Positions 33,839 to 43,386 of a stretch of DNA of 64,000 bases are shown in pieces. The stretch lies in contig NC_019678.1 of assembly GCF_000316665.1 (NCBI RefSeq), forward strand, positions 7,225,001 to 7,289,000, given 5' to 3'. The DNA is from Rivularia sp. PCC 7116 (GTDB lineage: Bacteria > Cyanobacteriota > Cyanobacteriia > Cyanobacteriales > Nostocaceae). The translations under genes were made by a program, and so were the position numbers. The notes under the pieces are model-generated. The model had not been told where the DNA came from, made no database searches, and was given only the letters and a program-made list of their open reading frames with translations. Numbering within the stretch: the stretch's first letter is position 1; each line of letters starts with the position of its first letter.

Positions 33839-36800
33839 TTATTTCAGGAAATCTTCCAAAAATTTTTGTAATTTGTGCTGCTGAAAGCTTTGAGCAAGTT
33901 CGCAAACTTTCTTAATAAATGGCAAATACTTAGTATCTAGATTTTCTAGATACTCTACTTTCTGAATAATCGCTTCAATGTCTCCAATTTGAGTTAAGTG
34001 TATGAGTCCCTTTACCTGCTCCTTTGGTGGAGGTATTAAGGCTTCATTCTCACCAACATCTTGGCTAGAAGTTATTTGCTGTGGTTGATTTTTGTCAGTT
34101 AATAACAGTGATTTAGGCAACTCGGGATAAACCCACTCGATGTCGATAAATTGAGCTATGGATTTTATGAGTATCTTTAAATCTACAGGTTTTGATAGAA
34201 AAGCATTACATCCGATGCGATAGCTAGAAAGTTGGGCATCAAACATTGCGTTAGCAGAAATAGCGATAATTGGTAAATCTTTAAACTGAGGATTACTTTT
34301 CAAAGCTTTAGTTGTTTCAAAACCATCCATAATTGGCATGACTAAATCTAGTAAAACTAAATCAGGTTTGAGATTTTTAACTGTCTCTAAAGCTTGTTTT
34401 CCGTTGTTAGCCTCGCTAATTTCAAACCCTAATTGTTGTAAGTAGCTGACAACTACAGCACGATTAATTTTATTATCATCTACAACTAGAATTTTTGGCT
34501 GTTTACCTTTGATACCTATGGGATGTAATTCTAAGTTAAAATCTTTAAAATGTTGAATGTCTTCTATTTCTGAAAAATGCAGGTCAAAATAGAAGGTGCT
34601 TCCTTTTTGAGTGGTGCTTTCTACTTGAATTTTTCCACCCATCAAATTTACTATTTTTTGACTAATACTCAATCCCAATCCACTACCTTCGTTTAAAGAA
34701 TCATCATTCTTTAATTGATGAAATGGTAAAAATATTTCCTTCGTTTTATTTTGAGGGATACCAATTCCTGTATCTTCAATTTTGAATTGAATTAAACAAC
34801 CACTATTATCTTTTACTTCGTTATTTTCCAGTTTACTAACGTAAAAGTTAACTTCACCATCGTGAGTAAATTTTACGGCATTACCCAGTAAATTTAGCAA
34901 AACTTGCCTTAAACGAGTTTCATCTGCTCTAATTACAGCCGGTAATCGAGATGATGGTCGATAATTGAAAGTGATATTTTTTTGCTGAGCGCGAACATTA
35001 ATAATAGAAATTATTTTTTCTAAAAATAAAGGAAAAGATATATCTTTCAGTTCTAATTCTAATTGTTCTGCTTCAATTTTTGATAAATTTAAAATATCAT
35101 TGAGTAAGGTGAGTAAATGCTCCCCGGATTGATGAATGATATCTATTTTATTCTGTTGTTCCCTATTCAAAGTATCATCAGCTTGAAGGATTTGAGCGAA
35201 ACCTAAAATACCATTTAGAGGAGTTCTTAATTCATGACTCATATGCGCGATAAAAGAACTTTTTGCCTGGTTGGTGGTTTCTGCTGCTTCTTTAGCACGA
35301 GATAACTGTATGGTATTTTTTTCTAACTGATAGTTAGCTCGATACAGCTGTTCTTTAGCGTTTCTAATTTCGGTAATATCAATGCAAGAACCAATATAGC
35401 CAATTATTTCGCCTTGCTGACTAAAGCGAGGAACTTCTTTGCCTAACATCCAATAATATTGTCCGTCACTTCCTCGAATGCGGAACTGTATTTCAATTGG
35501 TTGACTTTGTTTGTTAAGATTAGATAAATTTTTATACCATGAATCTTGCTGTAAGTCTTCTTCGTGGATACTTTCAAGCCAAGCATCACCGAGCTGCTGC
35601 TCTAAACTAATTCCAGTCAATTCTAACCAAGCTTTGTTGAGAAATATTGCTTTGCCCTTAGCATCACTCATCCATATAAGTACGGGAGCGCTATCAGCCA
35701 TGTTTTTAAACCGAGCTTCGCTTTCCCGTAAAGCGGCTTCGGCTTTTTTGCGCTCGGTAATATCAATCATTACCGCTAAAGTACGTATTATCTCTCCCGC
35801 TTCATTTTTATCGGCAACTGCGCTTAAAAGCGTCTCAATCACCTCTCCATTTTTGGGCAAAAATTGATAATTAATATCCCAACAGCTACCATTGCGGAAA
35901 AATTCAGGTAAAATACCTCGTGCCTCATTACGCGATTCTAAGGTAAGGAATTGGATAAATCTTTTACCGATAACTTCCTCGCGTTGATAACCTAATTTAT
36001 CAAGCCAGTAATTACTTACATCGAGTATTCTACCATCTTTATCAATAGAATGTAGCATCACCGGTGTTCTTAAATATAAGCTGCGAAATCTTTCTTCGCT
36101 ATCGCGTAAATCAGCTTCAGCTTGTTTCCGATAACTGATATCTCTAATCAATTTTAAGAAGCCAAAAATATTACCTTGCTTGTCTCTTACGGGTGTTTTG
36201 AAAGTTTCGCTGACAAAAACATCTTGATTGCTGCGGCGGAAGTTAATCTCTAATGGTGTTATTTTATCAGATGTGGTTTGACTATCAGGTGTTATTTGAT
36301 CGGATGTGGTTTGACTATCAATTGTTTCAGTATCTATGTATATTTTGTGGTCATGATAATCTTCTAAATTAGCGTATAAACTCTCAGGACTTTTTCCTAT
36401 CAACTCTTCTGCTTGATAACCAAATAAATTTGTAAATCCAGGATTGAGCATTCTGATGTTACGAGCTTTGTCTGTGAAGATTAGGGCATCGGGTAAAGAG
36501 CTAAAAATTGCTTCAAATTCAGCTTGTTTTTGATTTAATTTATTGTTGACATATTGTAGAGTGTTTAAAGTTTCCTGTAGCTGATTTTGAGCAGTTTTTA
36601 TTTCGTTAATATCGATAAAAGTAAGTACTATACCATCTAAGGTACCGTTATCTTTTATATAAGGATTTATTCGCATCAACAAGTATCTATCAAAATCTGC
36701 AAGCTTTACTTCTAAATCAAATGACTCCTCATTTTGAGTAGCTTCCTGAATAATTTCAATAAAATTAACACAATCAAGATTATGACTGAGGTGTCTTAAT

Positions 36801-39157
36801 GGGCGATTAATATCAGTTTCTATAAGATTTACCGCAATAGTGGCAGCAGGAGTAAATTTCCGGATTCTTAGCTGTTTATCTAAAAATACTACTCCGATAT
36901 TTGTGCTTCGGAGTAAATTATTCATATCTTCGTTCAGTTCAATTAATTCGTGTATCTTTAACTGGTATTCGGAATTAACTGTATATAGTTCTTGGTTTAC
37001 TGAATGTAGTTCTTCATTAGTACTTTGTAACTCTTCATTAGAAGCAGTTAACTCTTCGTTTGCAGCTTGATGTTCTTCGTCAATAGATTCTAATTCTTCA
37101 ACCAAAGTTTGGAAACTTTCTTCAGCCTGCTTTAATTGGTATTCTAGATGGTTAATTCGCTCAGAAGCTTGAGAATCTGGTTGAAAATCTTCTTCTGGTG
37201 TAAAGTTAACTGATGTATCTTGCTCTTGAAAATTTACCATCAATAAATCATCGGCAACTTTACTATCTTCATACAAATCTACTTTTAATTGTATCGTGCG
37301 AACATTATTCTCTTCAGCGAGCTTTATACCTTTATAAACAACGCTTTCTTTCTCTTTACGTATTCTGTATAAAGCTGTATTTAAAGGTAATTTCAACGAA
37401 GGCAATACAAGTTGAGTTATATCGCTACTTAATTTTCCTATAGGTATTCTTAAAACCCCTGCTAAATCCTCAAATATTTCTACTACCTGATTATTTTTAT
37501 CTACAATTAAACAAGTAGCTTTTTTATCATTCAAAAAGGCTTTTAATACCTTTTCTAGCATGAATTCTCTTTTTGTGGGTTTGTTTTTATATGATATATT
37601 GGAACTAGGATACTTAGTATATTTATCTGGCTTCTCTACCGAAAATATCGGCATATTTAAAGTTACGTCTCTTCGCTTATAATATATTTTATGCTTCCTG
37701 ATTATCGGCACAAATTCATCTTCTAAATCGCCTAAATGTTCGGAATCTCCCAGAAATAAAATCCCTTTATTTTTAAGCGAAAAATGTATATTTTGCAGCA
37801 CTCTACGCTGTAATTCTGACTGCAAATAAATTAACATATTGCGACAAGTAACTAAATTTATCCTCGTAAAACCTACATCTTTAGTTAAATCATGAGCGGC
37901 GAAAATCAACATGTCTCGCAGTTTTCGCTTTACTTGATATGAATCTTGCCTGGGAATAAAGTATTTCTCTAACCTTTGAGGACTAATACTACCTACAATA
38001 TCTTTAGAATAAATACCAATTGCAGCTTTTTCTAAAGCTTCTTCATTAATATCTGTAGTAAATATTTTTACTCTCAACTGCTTTTGCGATTTTTCTAAAG
38101 CTTCATCAACTACAATAGCTAAAGAATATGCTTCTTCCCCTGTAGCACATGCGCTTACCCAAAATCTTAATTCTTCATCCGGCTGAGTTTTTTCAATTAA
38201 ATCGGGGATAACTTTCTGCGACAAATATTCCCAAGCACCTTTATCTCGAAAAAAGCTGGTAACAGTAATAGATAAATCTTGAAACAAAGCCTGCTTTTCT
38301 TTATCAGACTTTTGCAAAATTGTGATATATTCTTCAATCTTATTACAGTATTGAGCGGAACTACGGCGATGGATACGTCTCGATAAAGTACTGCGTTTAT
38401 AGAACGAGAAATCAACTTGTTGGTATTGAGATAATATATCAGTAATTTGACTGAGTTTTTTATCATCTAAACCCAAATAAGAATTGATATATTCCTGCTT
38501 GATTGATACAGGTGAAATCAGGTAGGTATGAATTAATTCTGCTAATTCAGCAGGGGAAGCAACTTGATTGATTCCATTTAAGTTTCTTTGAGGCAAATGT
38601 TGCAAATTCAATATTGCGATCGCGCTTAAGGGCATACCATCAAATTCAGCAGTAGAAGGTTCTTGAACTAAAACAATACCCTTAGCTTCATTGATTGCTT
38701 GTAAACCAATTGAACCATCACTTCCCGTACCCGACAAAACCACCCCAATTGCATGTTCCCCATAATTTTGTGCTAAAGACTTAAAAAATAAATCAATGGG
38801 AAAATTAGGTTTTACATGCTTTTGATCTTCTCGCTTGACTAAATGTAAGCTTCCATCTTCTAAAATCAAATTTTTATCTGCTGGAATTAAATAAATAGAA
38901 TTAGGAGCTAACTCCATACCATCTGTAACTCTATAAATTTCCATCCGGGTATGTCGCTGCAATATCTCCTTCATCAAACTCTTGAAATTAGGAGAAAGAT
39001 GCTGCACGATTACGAACGCAGCGCCACTATCATTAGGCATATTTTGAAAGAATTCTTCAATTGCCTGTAAACCACCAGCAGATGCACCAATTCCTACAAC
39101 AAACAATTTAACATTCTCCTCGTTAGACAAGTATCTAAATATTCGGCTTTCCAGCAA
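33839..39157 (-). CDS. CheB-CheR-PAS hybrid histidine kinase
   Basis: A 1772-residue fusion of chemotaxis-type enzymes and a hybrid kinase. CheB methylesterase (about 14-205) has Ser in GIGASAGG, His in VIVQHLSPNF and Asp in GTGSDGSIG. CheR methyltransferase (about 225-490) has TSFFRD and the SAM site VSACATGEEAYS. A Glu-rich coiled coil (670-735; ANEELTASNEELQSTNEEL) follows, then a PAS10-type domain and three more PAS domains (to about 1285). HisKA has His near 1306 ([13 protein letters not shown]), then come HATPase and a C-terminal receiver (1555-1675; VVDDNKIN, LVLLDLVMP). No chemoreceptor is encoded nearby, so the substrate of the CheB/CheR part is unknown. A 33-base in-frame duplication lies in one PAS domain. 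Confidence 0.92.
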   Translation of the reverse strand: MLESRIFRYLSNEENVKLFVVGIGASAGGLQAIEEFFQNMPNDSGAAFVIVQHLSPNFKSLMKEILQRHTRMEIYRVTDGMELAPNSIYLIPADKNLILEDGSLHLVKREDQKHVKPNFPIDLFFKSLAQNYGEHAIGVVLSGTGSDGSIGLQAINEAKGIVLVQEPSTAEFDGMPLSAIAILNLQHLPQRNLNGINQVASPAELAELIHTYLISPVSIKQEYINSYLGLDDKKLSQITDILSQYQQVDFSFYKRSTLSRRIHRRSSAQYCNKIEEYITILQKSDKEKQALFQDLSITVTSFFRDKGAWEYLSQKVIPDLIEKTQPDEELRFWVSACATGEEAYSLAIVVDEALEKSQKQLRVKIFTTDINEEALEKAAIGIYSKDIVGSISPQRLEKYFIPRQDSYQVKRKLRDMLIFAAHDLTKDVGFTRINLVTCRNMLIYLQSELQRRVLQNIHFSLKNKGILFLGDSEHLGDLEDEFVPIIRKHKIYYKRRDVTLNMPIFSVEKPDKYTKYPSSNISYKNKPTKREFMLEKVLKAFLNDKKATCLIVDKNNQVVEIFEDLAGVLRIPIGKLSSDITQLVLPSLKLPLNTALYRIRKEKESVVYKGIKLAEENNVRTIQLKVDLYEDSKVADDLLMVNFQEQDTSVNFTPEEDFQPDSQASERINHLEYQLKQAEESFQTLVEELESIDEEHQAANEELTASNEELQSTNEELHSVNQELYTVNSEYQLKIHELIELNEDMNNLLRSTNIGVVFLDKQLRIRKFTPAATIAVNLIETDINRPLRHLSHNLDCVNFIEIIQEATQNEESFDLEVKLADFDRYLLMRINPYIKDNGTLDGIVLTFIDINEIKTAQNQLQETLNTLQYVNNKLNQKQAEFEAIFSSLPDALIFTDKARNIRMLNPGFTNLFGYQAEELIGKSPESLYANLEDYHDHKIYIDTETIDSQTTSDQITPDSQTTSDKITPLEINFRRSNQDVFVSETFKTPVRDKQGNIFGFLKLIRDISYRKQAEADLRDSEERFRSLYLRTPVMLHSIDKDGRILDVSNYWLDKLGYQREEVIGKRFIQFLTLESRNEARGILPEFFRNGSCWDINYQFLPKNGEVIETLLSAVADKNEAGEIIRTLAVMIDITERKKAEAALRESEARFKNMADSAPVLIWMSDAKGKAIFLNKAWLELTGISLEQQLGDAWLESIHEEDLQQDSWYKNLSNLNKQSQPIEIQFRIRGSDGQYYWMLGKEVPRFSQQGEIIGYIGSCIDITEIRNAKEQLYRANYQLEKNTIQLSRAKEAAETTNQAKSSFIAHMSHELRTPLNGILGFAQILQADDTLNREQQNKIDIIHQSGEHLLTLLNDILNLSKIEAEQLELELKDISFPLFLEKIISIINVRAQQKNITFNYRPSSRLPAVIRADETRLRQVLLNLLGNAVKFTHDGEVNFYVSKLENNEVKDNSGCLIQFKIEDTGIGIPQNKTKEIFLPFHQLKNDDSLNEGSGLGLSISQKIVNLMGGKIQVESTTQKGSTFYFDLHFSEIEDIQHFKDFNLELHPIGIKGKQPKILVVDDNKINRAVVVSYLQQLGFEISEANNGKQALETVKNLKPDLVLLDLVMPIMDGFETTKALKSNPQFKDLPIIAISANAMFDAQLSSYRIGCNAFLSKPVDLKILIKSIAQFIDIEWVYPELPKSLLLTDKNQPQQITSSQDVGENEALIPPPKEQVKGLIHLTQIGDIEAIIQKVEYLENLDTKYLPFIKKVCELAQSFQQHKLQKFLEDFLK
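36255..36320. repeat. 33-base in-frame tandem duplication
   Basis: Two 33-base units in tandem with two differences encode DSQTTSDQITP and DSQTTSDKITP, residues about 946-967 of the CheB-CheR kinase, inside a PAS domain loop. The repeat preserves the reading frame. Confidence 0.85.
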
Positions 39158-39438
39158 AATATACTTATAAAACAGTATGTAATTTCTATAATATTAAATT
39201 TTGTAAGTAATTATACATATCTTAAGGAGTAAAAAAGATAATTGAGCGTTGTTTATTAGCAATAGTTATGAGTTATTAGGAATTTAAATCATTTCAGATT
39301 TTGGCTGAAAGTAAGTAGCGGATGGAACAAAAATCTACAACACTTTTCCAATTGTTAACTGCTAACTGGCTACTCTTGACTCTCCTCATCCCATCCACTT
39401 TGCAGTAAGCTGATAAACTATGCACTCATCTAACTCAT

Positions 39439-40674
39439 ATGGCAACTATTAACGACAATTATTTGAAACTGAAAGCAGGTTATCTGTTTCCTGAAATTGC
39501 TCGCAGAGTAAATGCTTTTGCCCAAGCGAACCCCGATGCTAAAATCATTAAGCTAGGAATTGGTGATGTTACCGAACCATTGCCGCAAGCTTGCCGCACC
39601 GCGATTATCAAAGCAACCGAAGAAATGGGCAACCGCGAAACCTTTAAAGGTTATGGCCCCGAACAAGGTTATGCTTGGTTGCGTGAAAAGATTGCACAGC
39701 ATGACTTCCAGTCGCGAGGATGTGAAATTGATGCTTCAGAAATCTTTATTTCTGACGGCTCTAAATGCGATACGGGTAATATCCTCGATATTTTTGGCAA
39801 AAATAATACTATCGCTGTAACAGACCCTGTTTACCCTGTTTATGTTGATACTAACGTGATGGCAGGTCATACGGGAGATGCAAAGAAAACTGGTGAGTAT
39901 GAAGGTTTAGTATATTTACCTGTAACTGCTGACAACAATTTTACCGCTCAAATTCCCGACCAAAAAGTTGATTTAATCTACCTTTGTTTCCCCAACAATC
40001 CCACCGGAGCCACAGCGACTAAAGAAGATTTAAAAGCTTGGGTAGATTACGCCAGAGCAAATAACTCAATCATCTTCTTTGACTCAGCTTACGAAGCCTA
40101 TATCACCGATTCCTCCCTTCCTCACTCTATCTATGAAATAGAAGGTGCCAGAGATTGCGCGATTGAATTCCGCTCCTTTTCTAAAAATGCAGGCTTTACC
40201 GGAACCCGTTGCGCTTGGACAGTAGTGCCCAAAACGCTTACGGCAAAAGCCTCCGACGGTTCCGATGTCGAATTGTGGAAACTCTGGAATCGTCGTCAAT
40301 CTACCAAATTTAACGGCGTATCTTACATAGTACAGCGCGGTGCTGAAGCAGTTTATTCCAAACAAGGGCAGGAACAAATCAAGCAACTCGTTAGCTTCTA
40401 TTTAGAAAACGCTAAAATTATCCGCGAAAAACTTGCAGCTGCAGGATTGCAAGTTTACGGAGGAGTCAACGCACCTTACGTCTGGGTTAAAACACCAAGC
40501 GGACTTACCAGTTGGGATTTCTTTGATAAATTAGTTAATAGTTGCAACGTCGTAGGTACACCAGGTTCCGGATTTGGCGCTGCCGGTGAAGGATATTTCC
40601 GTATTTCTGCATTTAATAGTAGAGAAAATGTAGAAGAAGCAATGAAGCGGATTACCGAGAAATTTAAAGTGTAG
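39439..40674 (+). CDS. dapL: LL-diaminopimelate aminotransferase
   Basis: PLP enzyme converting tetrahydrodipicolinate directly to LL-diaminopimelate, the shortcut lysine route of plants and cyanobacteria. The start ([20 protein letters not shown]) and [14 protein letters not shown] are diagnostic. The PLP lysine is Lys249 in [15 protein letters not shown], and [12 protein letters not shown] is the conserved pyridoxal-site loop. The 411-residue length is exact for the family. The product is used by DapF encoded at 3419-4258. The gene stands alone and is divergent from the large fusion kinase. Confidence 0.96.
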   Translation: MATINDNYLKLKAGYLFPEIARRVNAFAQANPDAKIIKLGIGDVTEPLPQACRTAIIKATEEMGNRETFKGYGPEQGYAWLREKIAQHDFQSRGCEIDASEIFISDGSKCDTGNILDIFGKNNTIAVTDPVYPVYVDTNVMAGHTGDAKKTGEYEGLVYLPVTADNNFTAQIPDQKVDLIYLCFPNNPTGATATKEDLKAWVDYARANNSIIFFDSAYEAYITDSSLPHSIYEIEGARDCAIEFRSFSKNAGFTGTRCAWTVVPKTLTAKASDGSDVELWKLWNRRQSTKFNGVSYIVQRGAEAVYSKQGQEQIKQLVSFYLENAKIIREKLAAAGLQVYGGVNAPYVWVKTPSGLTSWDFFDKLVNSCNVVGTPGSGFGAAGEGYFRISAFNSRENVEEAMKRITEKFKV

Positions 40675-40684
40675 AAATTTATTA

Positions 40685-40705
40685 AGTCAGGCATTGTGCC
40701 TGACT
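40685..40705 (+). terminator. Hairpin after dapL
   Basis: Arms AGTCAGGCA / TGCCTGACT around loop TTG, 10 bases after the stop. The T-run after it is poor, so it may act as a weak terminator or stabilise the mRNA end. Confidence 0.55.
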
Positions 40706-40780
40706 ATGATTTGATTATAGTGAATTTCAGTTGAAGGGAAAAAATATAAACTATAGCTGTTCAAGATTTAACAGCATAAC

Positions 40781-40821
40781 CAATGCCCAATCCCCAATTT
40801 CCCATGCCCATTCCCCATATG
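40781..40821. repeat. Short heptamer repeat array (CCCAATG/CCCATTC types)
   Basis: A few degenerate units of the pyrimidine-rich STRR family seen elsewhere in the window, between dapL and the DUF6888 gene. Confidence 0.6.
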
Positions 40822-40896
40822 TAAGCACCGCTCCTTGAAACTTAATCGTCATAATCTGTAGGATAATCCCAGTAACGGGAGGATTGAACTGAAAAA

Positions 40897-41073
40897 ATGC
40901 CTACGGAAGAACAATTAAAATGCCTGTACACGATAACTTGTCAGTTAACTTTCGTGATGCTTCAACCAATTCACCTTGTTTACTTAGACCAACGCACGTT
41001 AAATTTATACATCTTAGCTGGCGAACAGGAAGATATTGAATTTGAAGTAACTATTGATGGAGAGGTATTTTAA
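40897..41073 (+). CDS. DUF6888-like small protein
   Basis: A 58-residue protein: MPTEEQLKCLYTITCQLTFV, then MLQPIHLVYLDQRTLNLYILAG, then an acidic end (EQEDIEFEVTIDGEVF). The pattern of a helical start, PI-LV-D-RT-N-YILAG core and a short beta end matches the small cyanobacterial family DUF6888. Its stop TAA overlaps the ATG of the next gene (TAATG), a sign of translational coupling. It is too short to be caught by common length cut-offs. Function is not established. Together with the next two genes it forms a compact unit that looks toxin-antitoxin-like by architecture only. Confidence 0.75.
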   Translation: MPTEEQLKCLYTITCQLTFVMLQPIHLVYLDQRTLNLYILAGEQEDIEFEVTIDGEVF

Positions 41074-41276
41074 TGAATCCTGCAAACTATACTCAAATGT
41101 CCGACAAGCAGTTAAAAAAGTATTTAGCGAACAATCGCAATGACAACGCAGCACTTCAAGTATATTTAAACCGCCGCCATCAAAATTCCAATCCAATCAT
41201 TGCAACTCTCAATGATTCCGATTTTGATCGCAAAATTCTCGCTGCAATTCGCGATCGCATGAGTAAGAATGCCTAA
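41073..41276 (+). CDS. DUF6887-like small protein
   Basis: A 67-residue, mostly helical protein: NYTQMSDKQLKKYLANNRND, then ALQVYLNRRHQ, then a linker and a final helix (FDRKILAAIRDRMSKN). The M-x-x-x-E/Q-L-K-x-Y start is typical of the cyanobacterial DUF6887 family, normally found next to DUF6888 as here. Its start codon overlaps the stop of the DUF6888 gene, and its 3' end overlaps the start of the nucleotidyltransferase gene by 8 bases. It probably acts with its neighbours; no function is known. The basic helices could bind nucleic acid. Confidence 0.75.
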   Translation: MNPANYTQMSDKQLKKYLANNRNDNAALQVYLNRRHQNSNPIIATLNDSDFDRKILAAIRDRMSKNA

Positions 41277-41739
41277 TTCTCAAGTTTTAGAAAATGATTT
41301 AATTGAAGCAATTTTAGAAAAAGTCGCAAATTGGGCAGAAGCACGCTCGGAAATTTTAGCATTAGCTTTGGTGGGTTCTTATGCACGAGGTGAAGCAAAA
41401 CCAGAATCCGATATTGATTTAATGTTCGTTACTTCTGATACAGAATTTTTTCGCCAAGATAATCGTTGGATACATGAAATCAGTTGGGAAGATATTAGTC
41501 ATCAAATTCTCAAGTGGAATGACGCTCAATATGGTGTAGTCTGTTCTAGGCATATATATTTAGCTAACTTAACCAAAGAGTCAAACAACGAAGTCAAAAT
41601 AGAATTTAGTTTTGGTTTGCCCTCATGGGCATCAGTTAATCCTATTGATTCGGGTACATTCGAGGTCGTTAGTCCCGGCTGTAAAATTATATACGACCCA
41701 CACAGACTTTTAGCTAAATTAATATCTAAACTAAAATAG
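41269..41739 (+). CDS. MNT-type nucleotidyltransferase
   Basis: A minimal nucleotidyltransferase of 156 residues. The catalytic signature GSYARGEAKPESDID occupies residues 36-50, with Asp48 and Asp50 as metal ligands and a third acid expected near VKIEFSF. Proteins of this fold include the antitoxin MntA, which adds AMP to a HEPN toxin. No HEPN-type gene is adjacent, but the two small upstream proteins overlap or abut this gene, so they may be its partners or targets. The substrate is unknown. The ATG sits inside the end of the DUF6887 gene. Confidence 0.82.
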   Translation: MPNSQVLENDLIEAILEKVANWAEARSEILALALVGSYARGEAKPESDIDLMFVTSDTEFFRQDNRWIHEISWEDISHQILKWNDAQYGVVCSRHIYLANLTKESNNEVKIEFSFGLPSWASVNPIDSGTFEVVSPGCKIIYDPHRLLAKLISKLK

Positions 41740-41764
41740 ATTCACATTCCAAATCCAAAATCTA

Positions 41765-42259
41765 ATGACGCTTCCGAAGCCAGACATAGCCTATATACCC
41801 TGTCAGCAAGAGATTGTAGAAGCCGTACTAGAATTAGCTCAAATCAACTCTGAAGATATTTTCTACGACTTGGGTAGTGGAGACGGGCGCATCTTGATAA
41901 CTGCTGCAAAAAAGTATGGAACTCGCGGTATAGGTATCGATATTGACCCTAAAAGAATTGAACAGGCTAAACAAAAAGCTCTGAAAACCTCTGTTGGAGG
42001 AAAATTAGAGTTTTATCAGCAAGATTTATTTAGCAGTAATTACGCTGATGCAACAGTAATATTTATTTACTTATTGCCTCATTTAAACTTAAGATTGCGT
42101 CCCCAATTATGGCAGCAGTTAAAACCAGGTACGCGAATCGTATCTCGTGACTTCGATATGGGAAACTGGAAACCATTAAAGCAAGTAACTCTTACGGTGA
42201 AAGAAGAGGCAGAAGAAGAACAAGTCACTTTATACTATTGGGAAATTGGGAATCATTAA
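41765..42259 (+). CDS. SAM-dependent methyltransferase
   Basis: A 164-residue Rossmann methyltransferase. Motif I is FYDLGSGDGRILITAAKKYG, motif II GIGIDIDPKRIEQAK, and VIFIYLLPHLNLRL is the post-motif region that contacts the substrate. The opening YIPCQQEIVEAVLELAQI is typical of a family of small cyanobacterial methyltransferases of unknown substrate. It starts 25 bases after the nucleotidyltransferase gene on the same strand and may be co-transcribed with it, but that does not make it part of the same system. Confidence 0.85.
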   Translation: MTLPKPDIAYIPCQQEIVEAVLELAQINSEDIFYDLGSGDGRILITAAKKYGTRGIGIDIDPKRIEQAKQKALKTSVGGKLEFYQQDLFSSNYADATVIFIYLLPHLNLRLRPQLWQQLKPGTRIVSRDFDMGNWKPLKQVTLTVKEEAEEEQVTLYYWEIGNH

Positions 42260-42356
42260 TGTGTTATTCATTTTTATTGATGAACGGCAAGCTTTAAGCG
42301 ATAATTATTCATTGACGATCCAAACCTTCCTGGTGAAAATTGATAATTGGTAAATA

Positions 42357-42605
42357 ATGTCTATTTCAAAAACTGAAGCAAAACAACTTTTAGAACGAAT
42401 GATTTTTGAAGAAACTCATCCTAAAGACTGGGTAGAAGATGTTTGGGGATTAAGCCCATTTTTAGGAGATAGTGCTGCTAAGTTATTTGAAGTTTTTGAG
42501 GCATTGATTGAATGTTGTCCCGAAGCACAATTAGAAAATTTATTACAAAGCTATTATCAAGAAAAATTAATGATGAATGAAACTCTTTCTAACGAAGATA
42601 ATTGA
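42357..42605 (+). CDS. Small acidic hypothetical protein
   Basis: An 82-residue acidic soluble protein that I do not recognise. It is mostly helical (TEAKQLLERMIFEE; AKLFEVFEALIECCPEAQLENLLQSYYQEKL), with a WVEDVWGLSPFLGD segment in the middle, and reads like a conserved cyanobacterial hypothetical. The gene lies 98 bases after the methyltransferase gene and 44 before the tautomerase gene, all on one strand. Nothing suggests a specific function. Confidence 0.65.
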   Translation: MSISKTEAKQLLERMIFEETHPKDWVEDVWGLSPFLGDSAAKLFEVFEALIECCPEAQLENLLQSYYQEKLMMNETLSNEDN

Positions 42606-42649
42606 ACTATAGCTGCATTTAACATTAATGCTAATCAATAACTTAAACT

Positions 42650-43018
42650 ATGCCCCAAACTAAAATTTTCGGTATTCAAGAATATTTAAATCCGATTAAA
42701 AATCAACTGAGTGTAGTGATTCACAGTTGTTTTGTGGATGCGCTGCAATATCCTCCTGATAAACGTTTTCATCGTTTTTTCGCAATGGATAAATCCGATT
42801 TTATCTTTCCACCGGATAAAAGCCAAAGCTATCTAATGATTGAGATTAGCATGTTTGAAGGACGTTCGGTTGAAGTCAAAAAAAACTTAATCCGCTTACT
42901 TATTAAGCGTATTAACGAAAAGTTTCGCATTTCTTCCAACGATATTGAAATTACTATTTTTGAAACACCAAGACATAACTGGGGCTTAAAAGGTGTTCCC
43001 GGTGATGAGTTGGATTGA
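42650..43018 (+). CDS. Tautomerase family protein
   Basis: A 122-residue protein with the tautomerase-type Pro directly after the start Met (MPQTKIFG), which becomes the N-terminal catalytic base once Met is removed. Later marks are KSQSYLMIEISMFEGRSVEVKKNLIRLL, similar to the second half of 4-oxalocrotonate tautomerase-like proteins, and the ending EITIFETPRHNWGLKGVPGDEL, typical of the longer cyanobacterial subgroup. The physiological substrate is unknown. The downstream gap holds a decayed MITE-like element. Confidence 0.85.
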   Translation: MPQTKIFGIQEYLNPIKNQLSVVIHSCFVDALQYPPDKRFHRFFAMDKSDFIFPPDKSQSYLMIEISMFEGRSVEVKKNLIRLLIKRINEKFRISSNDIEITIFETPRHNWGLKGVPGDELD

Positions 43019-43030
43019 AGTTATAAAGTA

Positions 43031-43154
43031 GATATTTGATTCTATATGAGATAGCGTTTAATAGCTTGTAAAGACGACTCTATTGAATCTAACGAAAAAT
43101 TAACCCGTTTGTACGGGCTAAATTAATTTTGCACTAGTACTAAAAAAATGGTAT
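43031..43154. mobile_element. MITE-like element, family A copy 2
   Basis: A decayed relative of 15751-15866. Shared blocks in the same order are ATTCT-TATGAG (near 43039), GCG-TTTAAT, a CCCG-loop-CGGGCTAAATTA hairpin (43114-43135), and the end ATGGTAT. It lacks the good inverted repeats of copy 1. It lies right after the tautomerase gene. Confidence 0.55.
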
Positions 43155-43386
43155 AGGGGACTTGCTACGATCTAAACTGAATTCTCTCGCTAACTGATAT
43201 CGGGTGCAGTGAATTACTTACGATACAATCTAGAGCTATCATGATTTTTTATTACCCATAACCGCATTACAACATTTGGCTACTTCGTTAATAAACAGAA
43301 AAATTCTGCCATTAAAGTAAACAGTCAATGTTGAAAATGAGTTATTTGTAGCTGCAATCGAAGAAGATATTAAAAACTCACTTTTA
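43155..43386. other. Intergenic region between convergent genes
   Basis: About 230 AT-rich bases between the decayed repeat element and the 3' end of the coiled-coil gene. I see no gene, array or convincing terminator. Confidence 0.4.

Noticed and set aside
39203-39216. A GTA-N8-TAC match between the CheB-CheR kinase and dapL, a possible NtcA site
   Set aside because: No -10 box at the right spacing on either strand (25 bases on the minus strand with a poor box), and such matches are common by chance in AT-rich DNA.
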